DNA of 64,000 nt from Pseudomonadota bacterium (lineage in GTDB: Bacteria; Pseudomonadota; Gammaproteobacteria; Burkholderiales; Burkholderiaceae_C), in contig JAKAXL010000006.1 in assembly GCA_021816585.1 (NCBI GenBank), positions 44,539 through 108,538 of the forward strand, in the 5' to 3' direction. The position numbers were made by a program, and so were the translations under genes. The notes beneath the pieces were generated by a model that saw nothing but the letters and a program-made list of their open reading frames with translations, was not told the DNA's origin and did not search any database. Positions 18,375 to 29,130 of this stretch are shown in pieces (position 1 is the first letter of the stretch; each line of letters begins with the position of its first letter).

Positions 18375-21095
18375 ATGGCAGCAGTCCCCGATTCCGACGC
18401 GCGCGCGCCGGCCGCCAACGATGCCGACCCCCAGGAAACCCGCGAGTGGCTCGACGCGCTGCAGGCGCTGATCGCCAGCGAGGGGCGCGAGCGCGCCCAC
18501 TTCCTGCTCGAGTCGCTGCTCGACCAGGCGCGCCAGGACGGCGTCGACATGCCCTTCTCGGCCAACACGGCCTATGTGAACACCATCCCGCCGGACCTTG
18601 AAGAGCGAAATCCCGGCAACGTGGAGATCGAGGAGAGGCTGCGCGCGTACATGCGCTGGAACGCGATGGCGATGGTGGTGCGGGCGAACCGCCTGCACCC
18701 GGCGGACGGCGGAGACCTCGGCGGGCACATCGCGTCCTTCGCGTCGCTGGCGACGATGCTGGGCAGCGGCTTCAACCATTTCTGGCACGCGCCGAGCGAG
18801 GACCATGGCGGCGACCTGGTGTACTTCCAGGGACACAGCGCGCCGGGCATCTATGCCCGCGCCTTCCTCGAGGGGCGCCTGAGCGAGGAACAACTGGAGC
18901 ATTTCCGCCAGGAGGTCGACGGCAAGGGCCTGTCGAGCTATCCGCACCCGAAGCTGATGCCCGATTTCTGGCAGTTCTCGACGGTGTCGATGGGCCTCGG
19001 GCCGATCATGGCGATCTACCAGGCGCGCTACCTGAAGTACCTGCACGCGCGCGGGATCGCCGACACCTCCAAGCGCAAGGTGTGGGTGTTCTGCGGCGAC
19101 GGCGAGATGGACGAGCCGGAATCGCTGGGCGCGATCGGCCTGGCCGCGCGCGAGAAGCTCGACAACCTGGTGTTCGTCGTCAACTGCAACCTGCAGCGCC
19201 TGGACGGCCCGGTGCGCGGCAACGGCAAGATCATCCAGGAACTCGAGGCCGAGTTCCGCGGCTCCGGCTGGAACGTGATCAAGCTGATCTGGGGCTCGTA
19301 CTGGGACCCGCTGCTGGCGCGCGACAAGGAAGGCATCCTGCGCCAGGTGATGATGGACGTGCTCGACGGCGACTACCAGGCCATGAAGGCCAACGACGGC
19401 GCCTTCGTGCGCAAGCACTTCTTCGGCCGCCATCCGAAGCTGCTCGAGATGGTCAAGAACCTGAGCGACGAGGACATCTGGCGCCTCAACCGCGGCGGCC
19501 ATGACCCGAGCAAGGTCTACGCCGCCTTCCACGCCGCGGCGCATCACCAGGGGCAGCCCACGGTGCTGCTGGTGAAGACCATCAAGGGCTACGGCATGGG
19601 CCAGGCCGCCGAGGCGCGCAACGTGGCGCACCAGGTGAAGAAGCTCACCGACGAGGACATCCGCGAGTTCCGCGACCGCTTCAACATCCCGGTGCCCGAC
19701 CACGACCTGCCGAAGCTGCCGTTCTTCCGTCCCGCCGACGACACGCCGGAGATGCAGTACCTGCACGCGCGCCGCAAGGCGCTGGGCGGCTACCTGCCGC
19801 AGCGCCGGCGCAAGGCCGACGAGCAGCTGCCGCTGCCGCCGCTGGCGGAGATCTTCAAGCCCATGCTCGAGCCGACCTCGGAAGGCCGCGAGATCTCCAC
19901 CACCCAGGCCTACGTGCGCTGCCTCAACCAGCTGCTGCGCGACAAGACCCTGGGCCCGCGCGTGGTGCCGATCCTGGTCGACGAGACCCGCACCTTCGGC
20001 ATGGAGGGGCTGTACCGGCAGATCGGCATCTACGCGCCGGAAGGCCAGAAGTACACCCCGGTGGACCGCGGCGAGGTGATGTACTACCGCGAGGACAAAT
20101 CCGGGCAGATCCTGCAGGAGGGGATCACCGAGGCCGGGGGCATGTGCTCGTGGATCGCCGCCGCGACCTCCTACTCGCACAGCAACCGCATCACCATTCC
20201 GTTCTTCATCTACTACTCGATGTTCGGCTTCCAGCGCATCGGCGACCTCGTGTGGGCGGCGGGCGACATGCTGGCGCGCGGCTTCCTGCTCGGCGGCACC
20301 TCCGGGCGCACGACCCTCAACGGCGAGGGCCTGCAGCACGAGGACGGACACAGCCAGGTGCTGGCGTCGAACGTGCCCAACTGCATCAGCTACGACCCCA
20401 GCTTCGCGCACGAGGTCGCGGTGATCCTGCACAGCGGGCTGCAGCGCATGGTGGTGGACCAGGAGGACGTGTTCTTCTACATCACGCTGCTCAACGAGAA
20501 CTACGCGCAACCGGGCTTGCAGGCCGGCACCGAGGAGCAGATCCTCAAGGGCATGTACCTGTGCCGCCCGGGCGCCAAGGCCGCCAAGGGCAAGTCGCGC
20601 GTGCAGCTGCTGGGTTCGGGCGCGATGCTGCGCGAAGTGCTGGCGGCGGCCGACATGCTGGAAAAGGACTGGGGCGTGGCCGCCGACGTGTGGAGCTGCC
20701 CGAGTCTCAACGAGCTGGCGCGCGAAGGCCGCGACTGCGAGCGCTGGAACCTGCTGCACCCGCAGTCGCAGCCGCGCAAGAGTTTCGTCGCGCAGCAGCT
20801 GGAGCCGCACGACGGCCCGGTGATCGCCTCCACCGACTACGTGCGCCTGTATGCCGAGCAGATCCGCCCGTACCTGCCGGCGGGGCGCAACTTCCGCGTG
20901 CTCGGCACCGACGGATTCGGGCGCTCGGACACGCGCACCAAGCTGCGGCGCCACTTCGAGGTGGACCGCCACTTCGTCGTGCTGACCGCGCTGCGCAGCC
21001 TGGTCGACGAGGGCAAGCTCAAGGCCTCCGCGGTGGCCGATGCGATCAGCCGCTACGAGATCGACGCCGAGCGCATCAACCCGCTGCTGGCCTGA
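18375..21095 (+). CDS. aceE: Pyruvate dehydrogenase E1 component, homodimeric type
   Basis: E1p decarboxylates pyruvate on thiamine diphosphate and acetylates the lipoyl group of E2. At 906 residues this is the single-chain homodimeric type. The thiamine-diphosphate motif starts at G241-D242-G243 in CGDGEMDEPESLGA and ends about 28 residues later in FVVNCN. FSANTAYVNTI near the N-terminus and EDGHSQVLAS in the C-terminal half are typical of AceE. The ATG at 18375 is preceded by AGAGGAG. It is the first gene of aceE-aceF-lpdA, spaced 31 and 16 bases apart, under the promoter at 18244. Confidence 0.97.
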   Translation: MAAVPDSDARAPAANDADPQETREWLDALQALIASEGRERAHFLLESLLDQARQDGVDMPFSANTAYVNTIPPDLEERNPGNVEIEERLRAYMRWNAMAMVVRANRLHPADGGDLGGHIASFASLATMLGSGFNHFWHAPSEDHGGDLVYFQGHSAPGIYARAFLEGRLSEEQLEHFRQEVDGKGLSSYPHPKLMPDFWQFSTVSMGLGPIMAIYQARYLKYLHARGIADTSKRKVWVFCGDGEMDEPESLGAIGLAAREKLDNLVFVVNCNLQRLDGPVRGNGKIIQELEAEFRGSGWNVIKLIWGSYWDPLLARDKEGILRQVMMDVLDGDYQAMKANDGAFVRKHFFGRHPKLLEMVKNLSDEDIWRLNRGGHDPSKVYAAFHAAAHHQGQPTVLLVKTIKGYGMGQAAEARNVAHQVKKLTDEDIREFRDRFNIPVPDHDLPKLPFFRPADDTPEMQYLHARRKALGGYLPQRRRKADEQLPLPPLAEIFKPMLEPTSEGREISTTQAYVRCLNQLLRDKTLGPRVVPILVDETRTFGMEGLYRQIGIYAPEGQKYTPVDRGEVMYYREDKSGQILQEGITEAGGMCSWIAAATSYSHSNRITIPFFIYYSMFGFQRIGDLVWAAGDMLARGFLLGGTSGRTTLNGEGLQHEDGHSQVLASNVPNCISYDPSFAHEVAVILHSGLQRMVVDQEDVFFYITLLNENYAQPGLQAGTEEQILKGMYLCRPGAKAAKGKSRVQLLGSGAMLREVLAAADMLEKDWGVAADVWSCPSLNELAREGRDCERWNLLHPQSQPRKSFVAQQLEPHDGPVIASTDYVRLYAEQIRPYLPAGRNFRVLGTDGFGRSDTRTKLRRHFEVDRHFVVLTALRSLVDEGKLKASAVADAISRYEIDAERINPLLA

Positions 21096-21126
21096 TGCGC
21101 CGGACACGAACACGGAGACACGCGAG

Positions 21127-21417
21127 ATGGCAAGCACGATGCAGGTGAAGGTTCCCGACATCGGGGATTTCAAGGATGTGGAGGTGATCGAGCTGCTGGT
21201 CAAGCCGGGGGACCGGATCGAGGCCGAGCAGTCGCTGGTCACGGTGGAGAGCGACAAGGCGAGCATGGAGATCCCGAGCAGCGCGGGCGGCGTGGTGAAG
21301 TCGCTGCTGGTCAAGCTGGGGGACAAGGTCAGCGAGGGCACGCCGCTGCTGGAGCTGGAAGCGGACGAGGCGGCTGCCGCCGCGGCCCCGCAGCAAGCGC
21401 CTGCCGCGGCCGCGGCG
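21127..21417 (+). repeat. Lipoyl-domain direct repeat, copy 1 (aceF)
   Basis: These 291 bases recur at 22532-22822 with a single mismatch (A at 21133, G at 22538). The similarity also reaches about 13 bases upstream over the ribosome site, where one copy has two extra bases. Similarity stops abruptly at the linker. Confidence 0.97.
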
Positions 21418-22515
21418 CCGCAGCCGCAGGCGGCCCCGCAGCAGCCGGCCGCGGCGCCTGTCGCGCAGGCGGCCTCGCAGCAAGCCGCCGAACGGGCGGC
21501 GCAGGCCGAGCTGGCATCGCAACCGCGCCGTCCGGTGCCGCCCACCGCGGCCTTGCCGCCGGTCGAGTCCGAAGCGAATCCGGCGCGCCTGCCGCACGCG
21601 TCGCCGTCGGTGCGCAGGCTGGCACGCGAACTCGGCGTGCCGCTGGACGAAGTGCGAGGCAGCGGACCGAAGGGGCGCATCACCCCCGAGGACGTGCAGT
21701 CCTTCGTGAAGGCGGTGATGAGCGGGCAGCTGAGCACGCGCGCCGCGGCCCGGTCGGGCGGCGCGCGCGCCGGCGGTCTGGACCTGCTGCCGTGGCCGCA
21801 GGTGGACTTCTCGCGCTTCGGTCCGGTGTCCACGCAGGCGCTGTCGCGCATCAAGAAGATCTCGGGCCCGAACCTGGCGCGCAACTGGGTGATGATTCCG
21901 CACGTCACGCAGTTCGACCAGGCCGACATCACCGATCTGGAGGAGTTCCGCAAGTCGGCCAACGCGTCGCCGAGTTCCGGCGGCGTCAAGCTGACCATGC
22001 TGGCTTTCGTCATGAAGGCCTGCTGCACCGCGCTCAAGCTGATGCCCGCCTTCAACGCGTCGCTCGACGACAAGGGCGAGAACCTGGTGCTGAAGGACTA
22101 CGTGCACCTGGGATTCGCCGCCGACACGCCGCATGGCCTGGTGGTGCCGGTGCTGAAGGACGCCGACAAGAAGGGCCTGCGCCAGCTCGCCGCCGAGATG
22201 GGGCAGCTGGCGGCCACCGCGCGCGACGGCAAGCTCAAGCCGGCGGACATGCAGGGCGCCAGCTTCACGATCTCCAGCCTCGGCGGAGTCGGCGGGACCG
22301 CGTTCACGCCGATCATCAATGCGCCGGAGGTGGCGATCCTCGGGCTTTCGAAATCCCAGTTCCAGCCGGTGTGGGACGGCACGCAGTTCCAGCCGCGCCT
22401 GATGCTGCCGCTGTCGCTGTCGTACGACCACCGCGTGATCGACGGCGCGATGGCCGCGCGCTTCACGACCTTGCTGGGCGAGCTACTCGGCGACCTGCGC
22501 CGGGTGCTGCTGTGA
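21127..22515 (+). CDS. aceF: Dihydrolipoamide acetyltransferase (E2p)
   Basis: E2p carries the swinging lipoyl arm and makes acetyl-CoA. The 462-residue chain has one lipoyl domain (residues 1-80, lipoyl lysine K44 in VESDKASME), an Ala/Pro/Gln linker, a peripheral-subunit-binding domain (about 158-195, with SVRRLARELGV) and a catalytic domain ending with H435 and D439 in YDHRVIDG. Many relatives carry two or three lipoyl domains, so one is on the low side; lpdA supplies another. The first 291 bases are virtually identical to the start of lpdA (see the repeat). Confidence 0.96.
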   Translation: MASTMQVKVPDIGDFKDVEVIELLVKPGDRIEAEQSLVTVESDKASMEIPSSAGGVVKSLLVKLGDKVSEGTPLLELEADEAAAAAAPQQAPAAAAAPQPQAAPQQPAAAPVAQAASQQAAERAAQAELASQPRRPVPPTAALPPVESEANPARLPHASPSVRRLARELGVPLDEVRGSGPKGRITPEDVQSFVKAVMSGQLSTRAAARSGGARAGGLDLLPWPQVDFSRFGPVSTQALSRIKKISGPNLARNWVMIPHVTQFDQADITDLEEFRKSANASPSSGGVKLTMLAFVMKACCTALKLMPAFNASLDDKGENLVLKDYVHLGFAADTPHGLVVPVLKDADKKGLRQLAAEMGQLAATARDGKLKPADMQGASFTISSLGGVGGTAFTPIINAPEVAILGLSKSQFQPVWDGTQFQPRLMLPLSLSYDHRVIDGAMAARFTTLLGELLGDLRRVLL

Positions 22516-22531
22516 TCCGGGGAGACGCGAG

Positions 22532-24385
<1,854 letters not shown>

Positions 24386-24434
24386 AGCCGGCCGGCGCGG
24401 CGCGTTGCGACGGGCCGCGCCGCCCGCCGGCGCC

Positions 24435-25301
24435 TCAGGGCTGCGGCAGCGCCGCGGTGGGCCGGGGCAGCACGGCTCCGGCCATCAGCTTCTCGGTGGC
24501 CGGCGTAGCCCCGTCGGGGACGGCATTGGAAATCGGCATCGCGGCCGGCGGCGTGGTCGGCGCCGGGGCCTGCCGCGCCTGCACGCCAGGCTGGTCGCCC
24601 ACGTCCAGCAGCTGCGCGGGATCGTCCGCGGAACCGTCGTCGGCCGCGGCCGGCGATTCGTGCAGCGAGGCCGCCTGTGCCGAAGGCAGCAGCGGATCGG
24701 CGGCATGCGTGATCAGCCTGCGCGCGCCGTCGAAGCGTCGCGCCCAGTAGGGGCTGTCGAGGTTGGCGATCTGCACGCGCTCGCCGGGGCGGGGCGCATG
24801 CACGAACTGTCCGTTGCCGATGTAGATGCCCACGTGCGAGAAGGCTCGGCGCAGCGTGTTGAAGAACACCAGGTCGCCGGGGCGTAGCTCGTTTTCCGCG
24901 ACCTTCTCGCCCTCGCGGCTTTGCTGCGCGGCGTTGTGCGGAAGCACCAGGCCCAGGGTCTCCTGGTAGACGCGGCGCACCAGACCGGAGCAGTCGACGC
25001 CGCTCGACGCATGGTCGCCGCCGTAGCGGTAGCGCACGCCCAGAAAGCTCAGCGCGTTGATCACCAGCTGCGACGCGCGCGACGACACTTCGTGCACCAC
25101 GCGCGGGCCGCCCCACCACGCGGCGGAGTCCTGCGGCGCGGCCTGCGAGGTCGGCGCCGGCGTGGCCTCGGCGCGACGGATGATCTGCTGCAGGCGCGCG
25201 TCGGCGCCGGCCTGCGCCGATGCCTGCACGGGCGCCGCCCAGGCAGGCGCCGCGCAGCAGCTCGCGGCAAGCGCCAGGCTCGTCAGGGTGGCGCGCAACA
25301 T
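24435..25301 (-). CDS. NlpC/P60 (C40) cell-wall peptidase
   Basis: This secreted peptidase of the NlpC/P60 type cuts within peptidoglycan stem peptides. From the ATG at 25301 it has 288 residues with a clean signal peptide (MLRATLTSLALAASC to AWA, about 22 residues). Upstream starts at 25346 (ATG) or 25349 (GTG) would only lengthen the N-region. The catalytic Cys is C104 in VDCSGLVRRVYQE and the His is H156 in FSHVGIYIGNGQF; RPGDLVFF between them is a family landmark. The last 90 residues are low-complexity and may be unstructured. It converges on lpdA across a GC-rich gap. The bond cleaved is not known. Confidence 0.9.
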   Translation of the reverse strand: MLRATLTSLALAASCCAAPAWAAPVQASAQAGADARLQQIIRRAEATPAPTSQAAPQDSAAWWGGPRVVHEVSSRASQLVINALSFLGVRYRYGGDHASSGVDCSGLVRRVYQETLGLVLPHNAAQQSREGEKVAENELRPGDLVFFNTLRRAFSHVGIYIGNGQFVHAPRPGERVQIANLDSPYWARRFDGARRLITHAADPLLPSAQAASLHESPAAADDGSADDPAQLLDVGDQPGVQARQAPAPTTPPAAMPISNAVPDGATPATEKLMAGAVLPRPTAALPQP

Positions 25302-25508
25302 CGGGGCGATGCGCGGCGCGTCAGCAGTGAACGGGGGGCATTTCATCACCGCGCGACTTTAGCGGCCGCGGCAAAGGGGCGTCAACCTTTGCGCGCCGCC
25401 GCGCGCCTGCCGCGCCGGCCCGGCCTACGATGGAGACACCGGGGCCCGGGGCGCGCGCGTCGCGTCGGGCCGGTCGCAGGCTCGCAGGCGCAACAGGAGG
25501 CCACAGGC

Positions 25509-26489
25509 ATGTTCCACGCATGGTTGCTCGACAAGCCCGACGGAGTGTTCCGGGCGGAGATCCGGGAACTCGACGATTCCCGCCTTCCGCCGGGAGACGT
25601 GCTGGTGCAGGTCCAGCACTCCAGCGTGAACTACAAGGACGCGCTGGCGCTGACCGATCGCGCGCCGGTGGTGCGCAGCTGGCCGATGGTGCCGGGTATC
25701 GACGGCGCCGGGGTGGTGCTGCAAAGCCGGCACCCGCAGTGGAAGGCGGGGGATCGCTGGATCCTCGACGGCTGGGGGGTCGGCGAGACCCACTGGGGCT
25801 GCCTGGCCGAGCGCGCCAGCCTGCGCGGCGACTGGCTGGTGCCGCTGCCGGAGGCTTTCGACACCCGCCAGGCGATGATCCTCGGCACCGCCGGCTACAC
25901 CGCGATGCTGTGCGTGCAGGCCATCGCGGCGCACGGCGCGCGCCCGGAGCACGGCGAGGTGCTGGTCACCGGGGCCACCGGCGGCGTGGGCAGCGTGGCG
26001 GTGGCGCTGCTGGCGCGCCGCGGCTGGAAGGTGGCGGCCGTCACCGGCAAGCCGCAGCATGCGCAGTACCTGCGCGAGCTGGGAGCCTCCGAGGTGCTGC
26101 CGCGCCAGGGCTTCAGCGAGCCGGGCAGGCCGCTGCAGAAGGAGCGCTGGGCGGCGGTGGTGGACACCGCGGGCAGCCATGTGCTGGCCAACGCCTGCGC
26201 GCAGACCCGCTGGGGCGGCGTGGTCACGGCCTGCGGACTGGCCCAGGGCATGGACTTTCCGGCCTCGGTCGCGCCGTTCATCCTGCGCAATGTCACACTG
26301 GCCGGAATCGACAGCGTGATGCAGCCGCAGCCGGCCCGGCGCGCCGCATGGGCGGCGCTGGCGCAGGAGATCGATGCGGGGCAGCTCGAACGCATGGCGC
26401 ACGACCTGCGCCTGGAGCAGGCGCTGGAGGCCGCGCAGGCACTGATGCAGGGAAGCTGGCAGGGGCGGGCGGTGGTCGCCGTCGCGTGA
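25509..26489 (+). CDS. acuI: AcuI/YhdH-type acrylyl-CoA reductase
   Basis: This 326-residue member of the medium-chain reductase family, without the zinc ligands of alcohol dehydrogenases, matches the AcuI/YhdH group that reduces acrylyl-CoA to propionyl-CoA with NADPH. Landmarks are SSVNYKDALALTDRAPVVR near the N-terminus, VPGIDGAGVV, and the dinucleotide loop TGATGGVGSVAVALL. The ATG at 25509 follows GGAGG at about 25496-25500. Its same-strand neighbour is propionyl-CoA synthetase, which supports a role in acrylate, 3-hydroxypropionate or propionate metabolism. The substrate itself is inferred from family and context. Confidence 0.87.
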   Translation: MFHAWLLDKPDGVFRAEIRELDDSRLPPGDVLVQVQHSSVNYKDALALTDRAPVVRSWPMVPGIDGAGVVLQSRHPQWKAGDRWILDGWGVGETHWGCLAERASLRGDWLVPLPEAFDTRQAMILGTAGYTAMLCVQAIAAHGARPEHGEVLVTGATGGVGSVAVALLARRGWKVAAVTGKPQHAQYLRELGASEVLPRQGFSEPGRPLQKERWAAVVDTAGSHVLANACAQTRWGGVVTACGLAQGMDFPASVAPFILRNVTLAGIDSVMQPQPARRAAWAALAQEIDAGQLERMAHDLRLEQALEAAQALMQGSWQGRAVVAVA

Positions 26490-26625
26490 AGCGCCCGGGA
26501 GCCGGCGCGGTCAGGGTCGTGTCAGGTGGGGTGTCTACGGTCGGCGGTGCCGGCCGGGCTGGGGTCCGGAACCGGCGGGCAGGCGCGCGCCGCGCCGTGA
26601 CGACGAGATCACGAAGGAGACAGGC

Positions 26626-28524
26626 ATGGCCGACTACCGGGAGTACCACCGGCGTTCCGTGGAGCAACCGCAGGAGTTCTGGGCCGAGAAGGCCGCGCTG
26701 ATCGACTGGCATCGCCCCTTCGAGCAGGTGCTGGATGCCAGCCGCAAGCCTTTCGCGGCGTGGTTTCGGGGCGGACTGACCAACCTCTGCCACAACGCCG
26801 TCGACCGTCACCTGGCGCAGCGCGCCGGACAGCCGGCGCTGGTGTGGGAGTCGACCGAGGTCGAGCGCAGCCGCAGCTATACCTATGCCGAACTGCACCG
26901 CGAGGTGCAGCGCATGGCGGCCATCCTGCGGCGCCACGGCGTGCAGCGCGGCGACCGCGTGCTGCTGTACATGCCGATGATTCCCGAGGCGGTGTTCGGC
27001 ATGCTGGCCTGCGCGCGCATCGGGGCGATCCACTCGGTGGTGTTCGGGGGCTTCGCCGCGCTCAGCCTGGCCACCCGCATCGACGACGCGGCCCCCAAGC
27101 TGATCCTCAGCAGCGACGCCGGCTCCCGCGCGGGGCGGGTGGTGCCCTACAAGCCCTTGCTCGACGAGGCGATCGAACGCGCCGCGCACAAGCCCGCGAA
27201 GGTGCTGATGGTCGACCGCGGCCTGCAGGCCTTCGACCCGGTTGCCGGGCGCGACCTGGACTATGCCGCCGAGCGCGAGGCCGTGGGCGACGCCAGCGTG
27301 CCCTGCGAGTGGGTCGACTCGACCCACCCCAGCTACATCCTGTACACCTCCGGCACCACCGGGCGCCCGAAGGGGGTGCAGCGCGACACCGGCGGCTACG
27401 CGGTGGCGCTGGCGACCTCGATGCAGGATGTGTTCTGCGGACGCCCCGGCGGCACCTACTTCTGCACCAGCGACATCGGCTGGGTGGTCGGGCACAGCTA
27501 CATCGTCTACGGGCCGCTGATCCAGGGCATGACCACGCTGCTGTACGAGGGTACGCCGGTGCGACCCGACGCGGGGATCTTCTGGCGCCTGGCCGAGCGG
27601 CATCGCGCGCAGGTGATGTTCTCGTCGCCGACCGCGGTGCGGGTGCTGAAGAAGTTCGACCCGTCCTTCATGCGCGACCGCGACCTGTCGTCGCTGGAGC
27701 GCCTGTTCCTGGCCGGCGAGCCGCTGGACGAGCCGACCTCGAGCTGGATTTCCGGCATGCTGGGCAAGCCCGTGGTCGACAACTACTGGCAGACCGAGAC
27801 CGGCTGGCCGATCCTGGGCATCGCCGCCGGGGTCGAGGCGCTGCCGGCCAAGCCGGGCTCGCCCGGCGTGGCCATGCCCGGCTACAAGGTGGCCATCCTG
27901 GACGAGTCCAGCGGCGAGCCGGCGGCGCCCGGGCACAAGGGCGTGGTGGCGATCGACTGGCCGCTGCCCCCGGGCTGCATGCAGACGGTGTGGGGGGACG
28001 ACGAGCGCTTCGTGGGCACCTACTGGTCCAATTTCCCGTCGCGCCAGGTCTATTCCACCTTCGACTGGGGCATCGCCGACGCGGACGGCTACGTGACCAT
28101 CCTCGGGCGCACCGACGACGTCATCAACGTCGCCGGGCATCGCCTGGGAACGCGCGAGATCGAGGAGAGCATCTCCAGCCATGCGGCGGTCGCCGAGGTC
28201 GCGGTGGTGGGCGCCGCCGATTCCGTCAAGGGGCAGCAGGCGGTCGCCTTCGTGGTCGCGCGCGACGCCTCGCGCACCGCCGATGCCAAGTCGCGCGAGG
28301 GCCTGGCGGCCGAGATCATGCAGACCGTGCAGGCGCAACTCGGCGCGGTGGCGCGCCCGGCGCGCGTGCTGTTCGTGTCGATGCTGCCGAAGACGCGCTC
28401 GGGCAAGCTGCTGCGCCGATCCATCCAGGCGCTGTGCGAGCAGCGCCCGCCCGGCGACCTGACGACCCTGGAGGACCCGGCCGCGCTGGAGCAGATCCGC
28501 AGCGCGCTGGCCGAGCAGCCCTGA
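26626..28524 (+). CDS. prpE: Propionyl-CoA synthetase
   Basis: PrpE activates propionate to propionyl-CoA through an adenylate. The protein has 632 residues. The ATP-binding loop YTSGTTGRPKGVQRDTGG starts at Y240; the GVQRDTGG form is characteristic of PrpE rather than acetyl-CoA synthetase. WQTETGW, the YSTFDWG/GRTDDVINVAGHR hinge region and K594 in TRSGKLLRR complete the adenylation site. K594 is the lysine whose acylation silences this family. AAGGAG lies about ten bases before the ATG. It follows acuI by 136 bases; no prpBCD genes are visible here. Confidence 0.94.
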   Translation: MADYREYHRRSVEQPQEFWAEKAALIDWHRPFEQVLDASRKPFAAWFRGGLTNLCHNAVDRHLAQRAGQPALVWESTEVERSRSYTYAELHREVQRMAAILRRHGVQRGDRVLLYMPMIPEAVFGMLACARIGAIHSVVFGGFAALSLATRIDDAAPKLILSSDAGSRAGRVVPYKPLLDEAIERAAHKPAKVLMVDRGLQAFDPVAGRDLDYAAEREAVGDASVPCEWVDSTHPSYILYTSGTTGRPKGVQRDTGGYAVALATSMQDVFCGRPGGTYFCTSDIGWVVGHSYIVYGPLIQGMTTLLYEGTPVRPDAGIFWRLAERHRAQVMFSSPTAVRVLKKFDPSFMRDRDLSSLERLFLAGEPLDEPTSSWISGMLGKPVVDNYWQTETGWPILGIAAGVEALPAKPGSPGVAMPGYKVAILDESSGEPAAPGHKGVVAIDWPLPPGCMQTVWGDDERFVGTYWSNFPSRQVYSTFDWGIADADGYVTILGRTDDVINVAGHRLGTREIEESISSHAAVAEVAVVGAADSVKGQQAVAFVVARDASRTADAKSREGLAAEIMQTVQAQLGAVARPARVLFVSMLPKTRSGKLLRRSIQALCEQRPPGDLTTLEDPAALEQIRSALAEQP

Positions 28525-28643
28525 GCCCGACCGCCATGCCGCCCGAGCGGCGGCATGGCGGTGTGCGGCGTCGCGTCATCCCTGCCGCCCCGCGGAGATT
28601 GTTGCCGGCTGTTTCCGGCTAGGGAAAGCACTGAGCGTGCGCA

Positions 28644-28672
28644 CTGGACGCGGGAATTGACATGTCTACAAT
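28644..28672 (+). promoter_or_regulatory. Predicted sox-operon promoter
   Basis: CTGGAC at 28644-28649 and TACAAT at 28667-28672 are spaced by 17 bases. The start of transcription would fall at about 28678-28680, inside the palindrome at 28674-28689. A TTGACA at 28657-28662 lies within the spacer but has no good -10 partner. Confidence 0.6.
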
Positions 28673-28673
28673 C

Positions 28674-28689
28674 ATAAGTTCTTGCTTAT
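28674..28689. promoter_or_regulatory. ArsR-type operator palindrome ahead of the sox operon
   Basis: ATAAG-N6-CTTAT is a perfect inverted repeat of the kind bound by ArsR-family repressors. It covers the predicted transcription start and lies 23 bases before the ATG of the ArsR-family gene, which makes autoregulation and control of the whole sox operon likely. Confidence 0.6.
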
Positions 28690-28711
28690 ACGCGGATCAA
28701 ATTAACAAGCG

Positions 28712-29101
28712 ATGTCAGGCGAGGACCCGTCCCCCCAGCTGCTCGGCGATGCCTCCGATGCCGAGGCCGCCGAACGGGTGTTCGATTCGGCCGCCGAGCT
28801 GTTCGGCGTGCTGGCGACGCCGCTGCGGCTTCGCATCCTGAACGCGATCTGCACGCACGAAAAGAGTGTCGGGGACATCATGCAGGCGATCGAGTCCACG
28901 CAGCCCAATGTTTCGCAGCATCTGAAAGTGTTGTACCAGGCCGGAATCGTGGCCAAGCGCCGCGTGGGCAATCAGATGTATTACCGGGTGCAAAGCGAGA
29001 AGGCGGTCCAGCTGTGCCGCACCGTGTGCACCCAGATCGCGATCGAACTCGACGATCCCGATTCGGTTTCGCAATCCGAGCGCCTGGCCCGGCGCATCTA
29101 G
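28712..29101 (+). CDS. soxR: ArsR-family regulator of the sox operon (SoxR-like)
   Basis: This 129-residue winged-helix protein has the ArsR pattern: FGVLATPLRLRILNAI, the recognition helix in STQPNVSQHLKVLYQAGIV and the wing KRRVGNQMYYRV. Three cysteines, C47, C102 and C106, are placed before the recognition helix and in the last helix, where thiol-sensing ArsR proteins hold their redox pair. C47 does not align exactly with the first Cys of SqrR/BigR, so persulfide sensing is a reasoned guess. It is the first gene of the sox operon and 29 bases ahead of soxC, with an ArsR-like palindrome at its own promoter. Confidence 0.85.
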   Translation: MSGEDPSPQLLGDASDAEAAERVFDSAAELFGVLATPLRLRILNAICTHEKSVGDIMQAIESTQPNVSQHLKVLYQAGIVAKRRVGNQMYYRVQSEKAVQLCRTVCTQIAIELDDPDSVSQSERLARRI

Positions 29102-29130
29102 CCCATAACAGCCAACCAGCGAGTACGAGG

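Noticed and set aside
28657..28662. TTGACA as the -35 box of the sox promoter
   Set aside because: No acceptable -10 lies 16-18 bases downstream, whereas CTGGAC-N17-TACAAT overlaps the same region with proper spacing.
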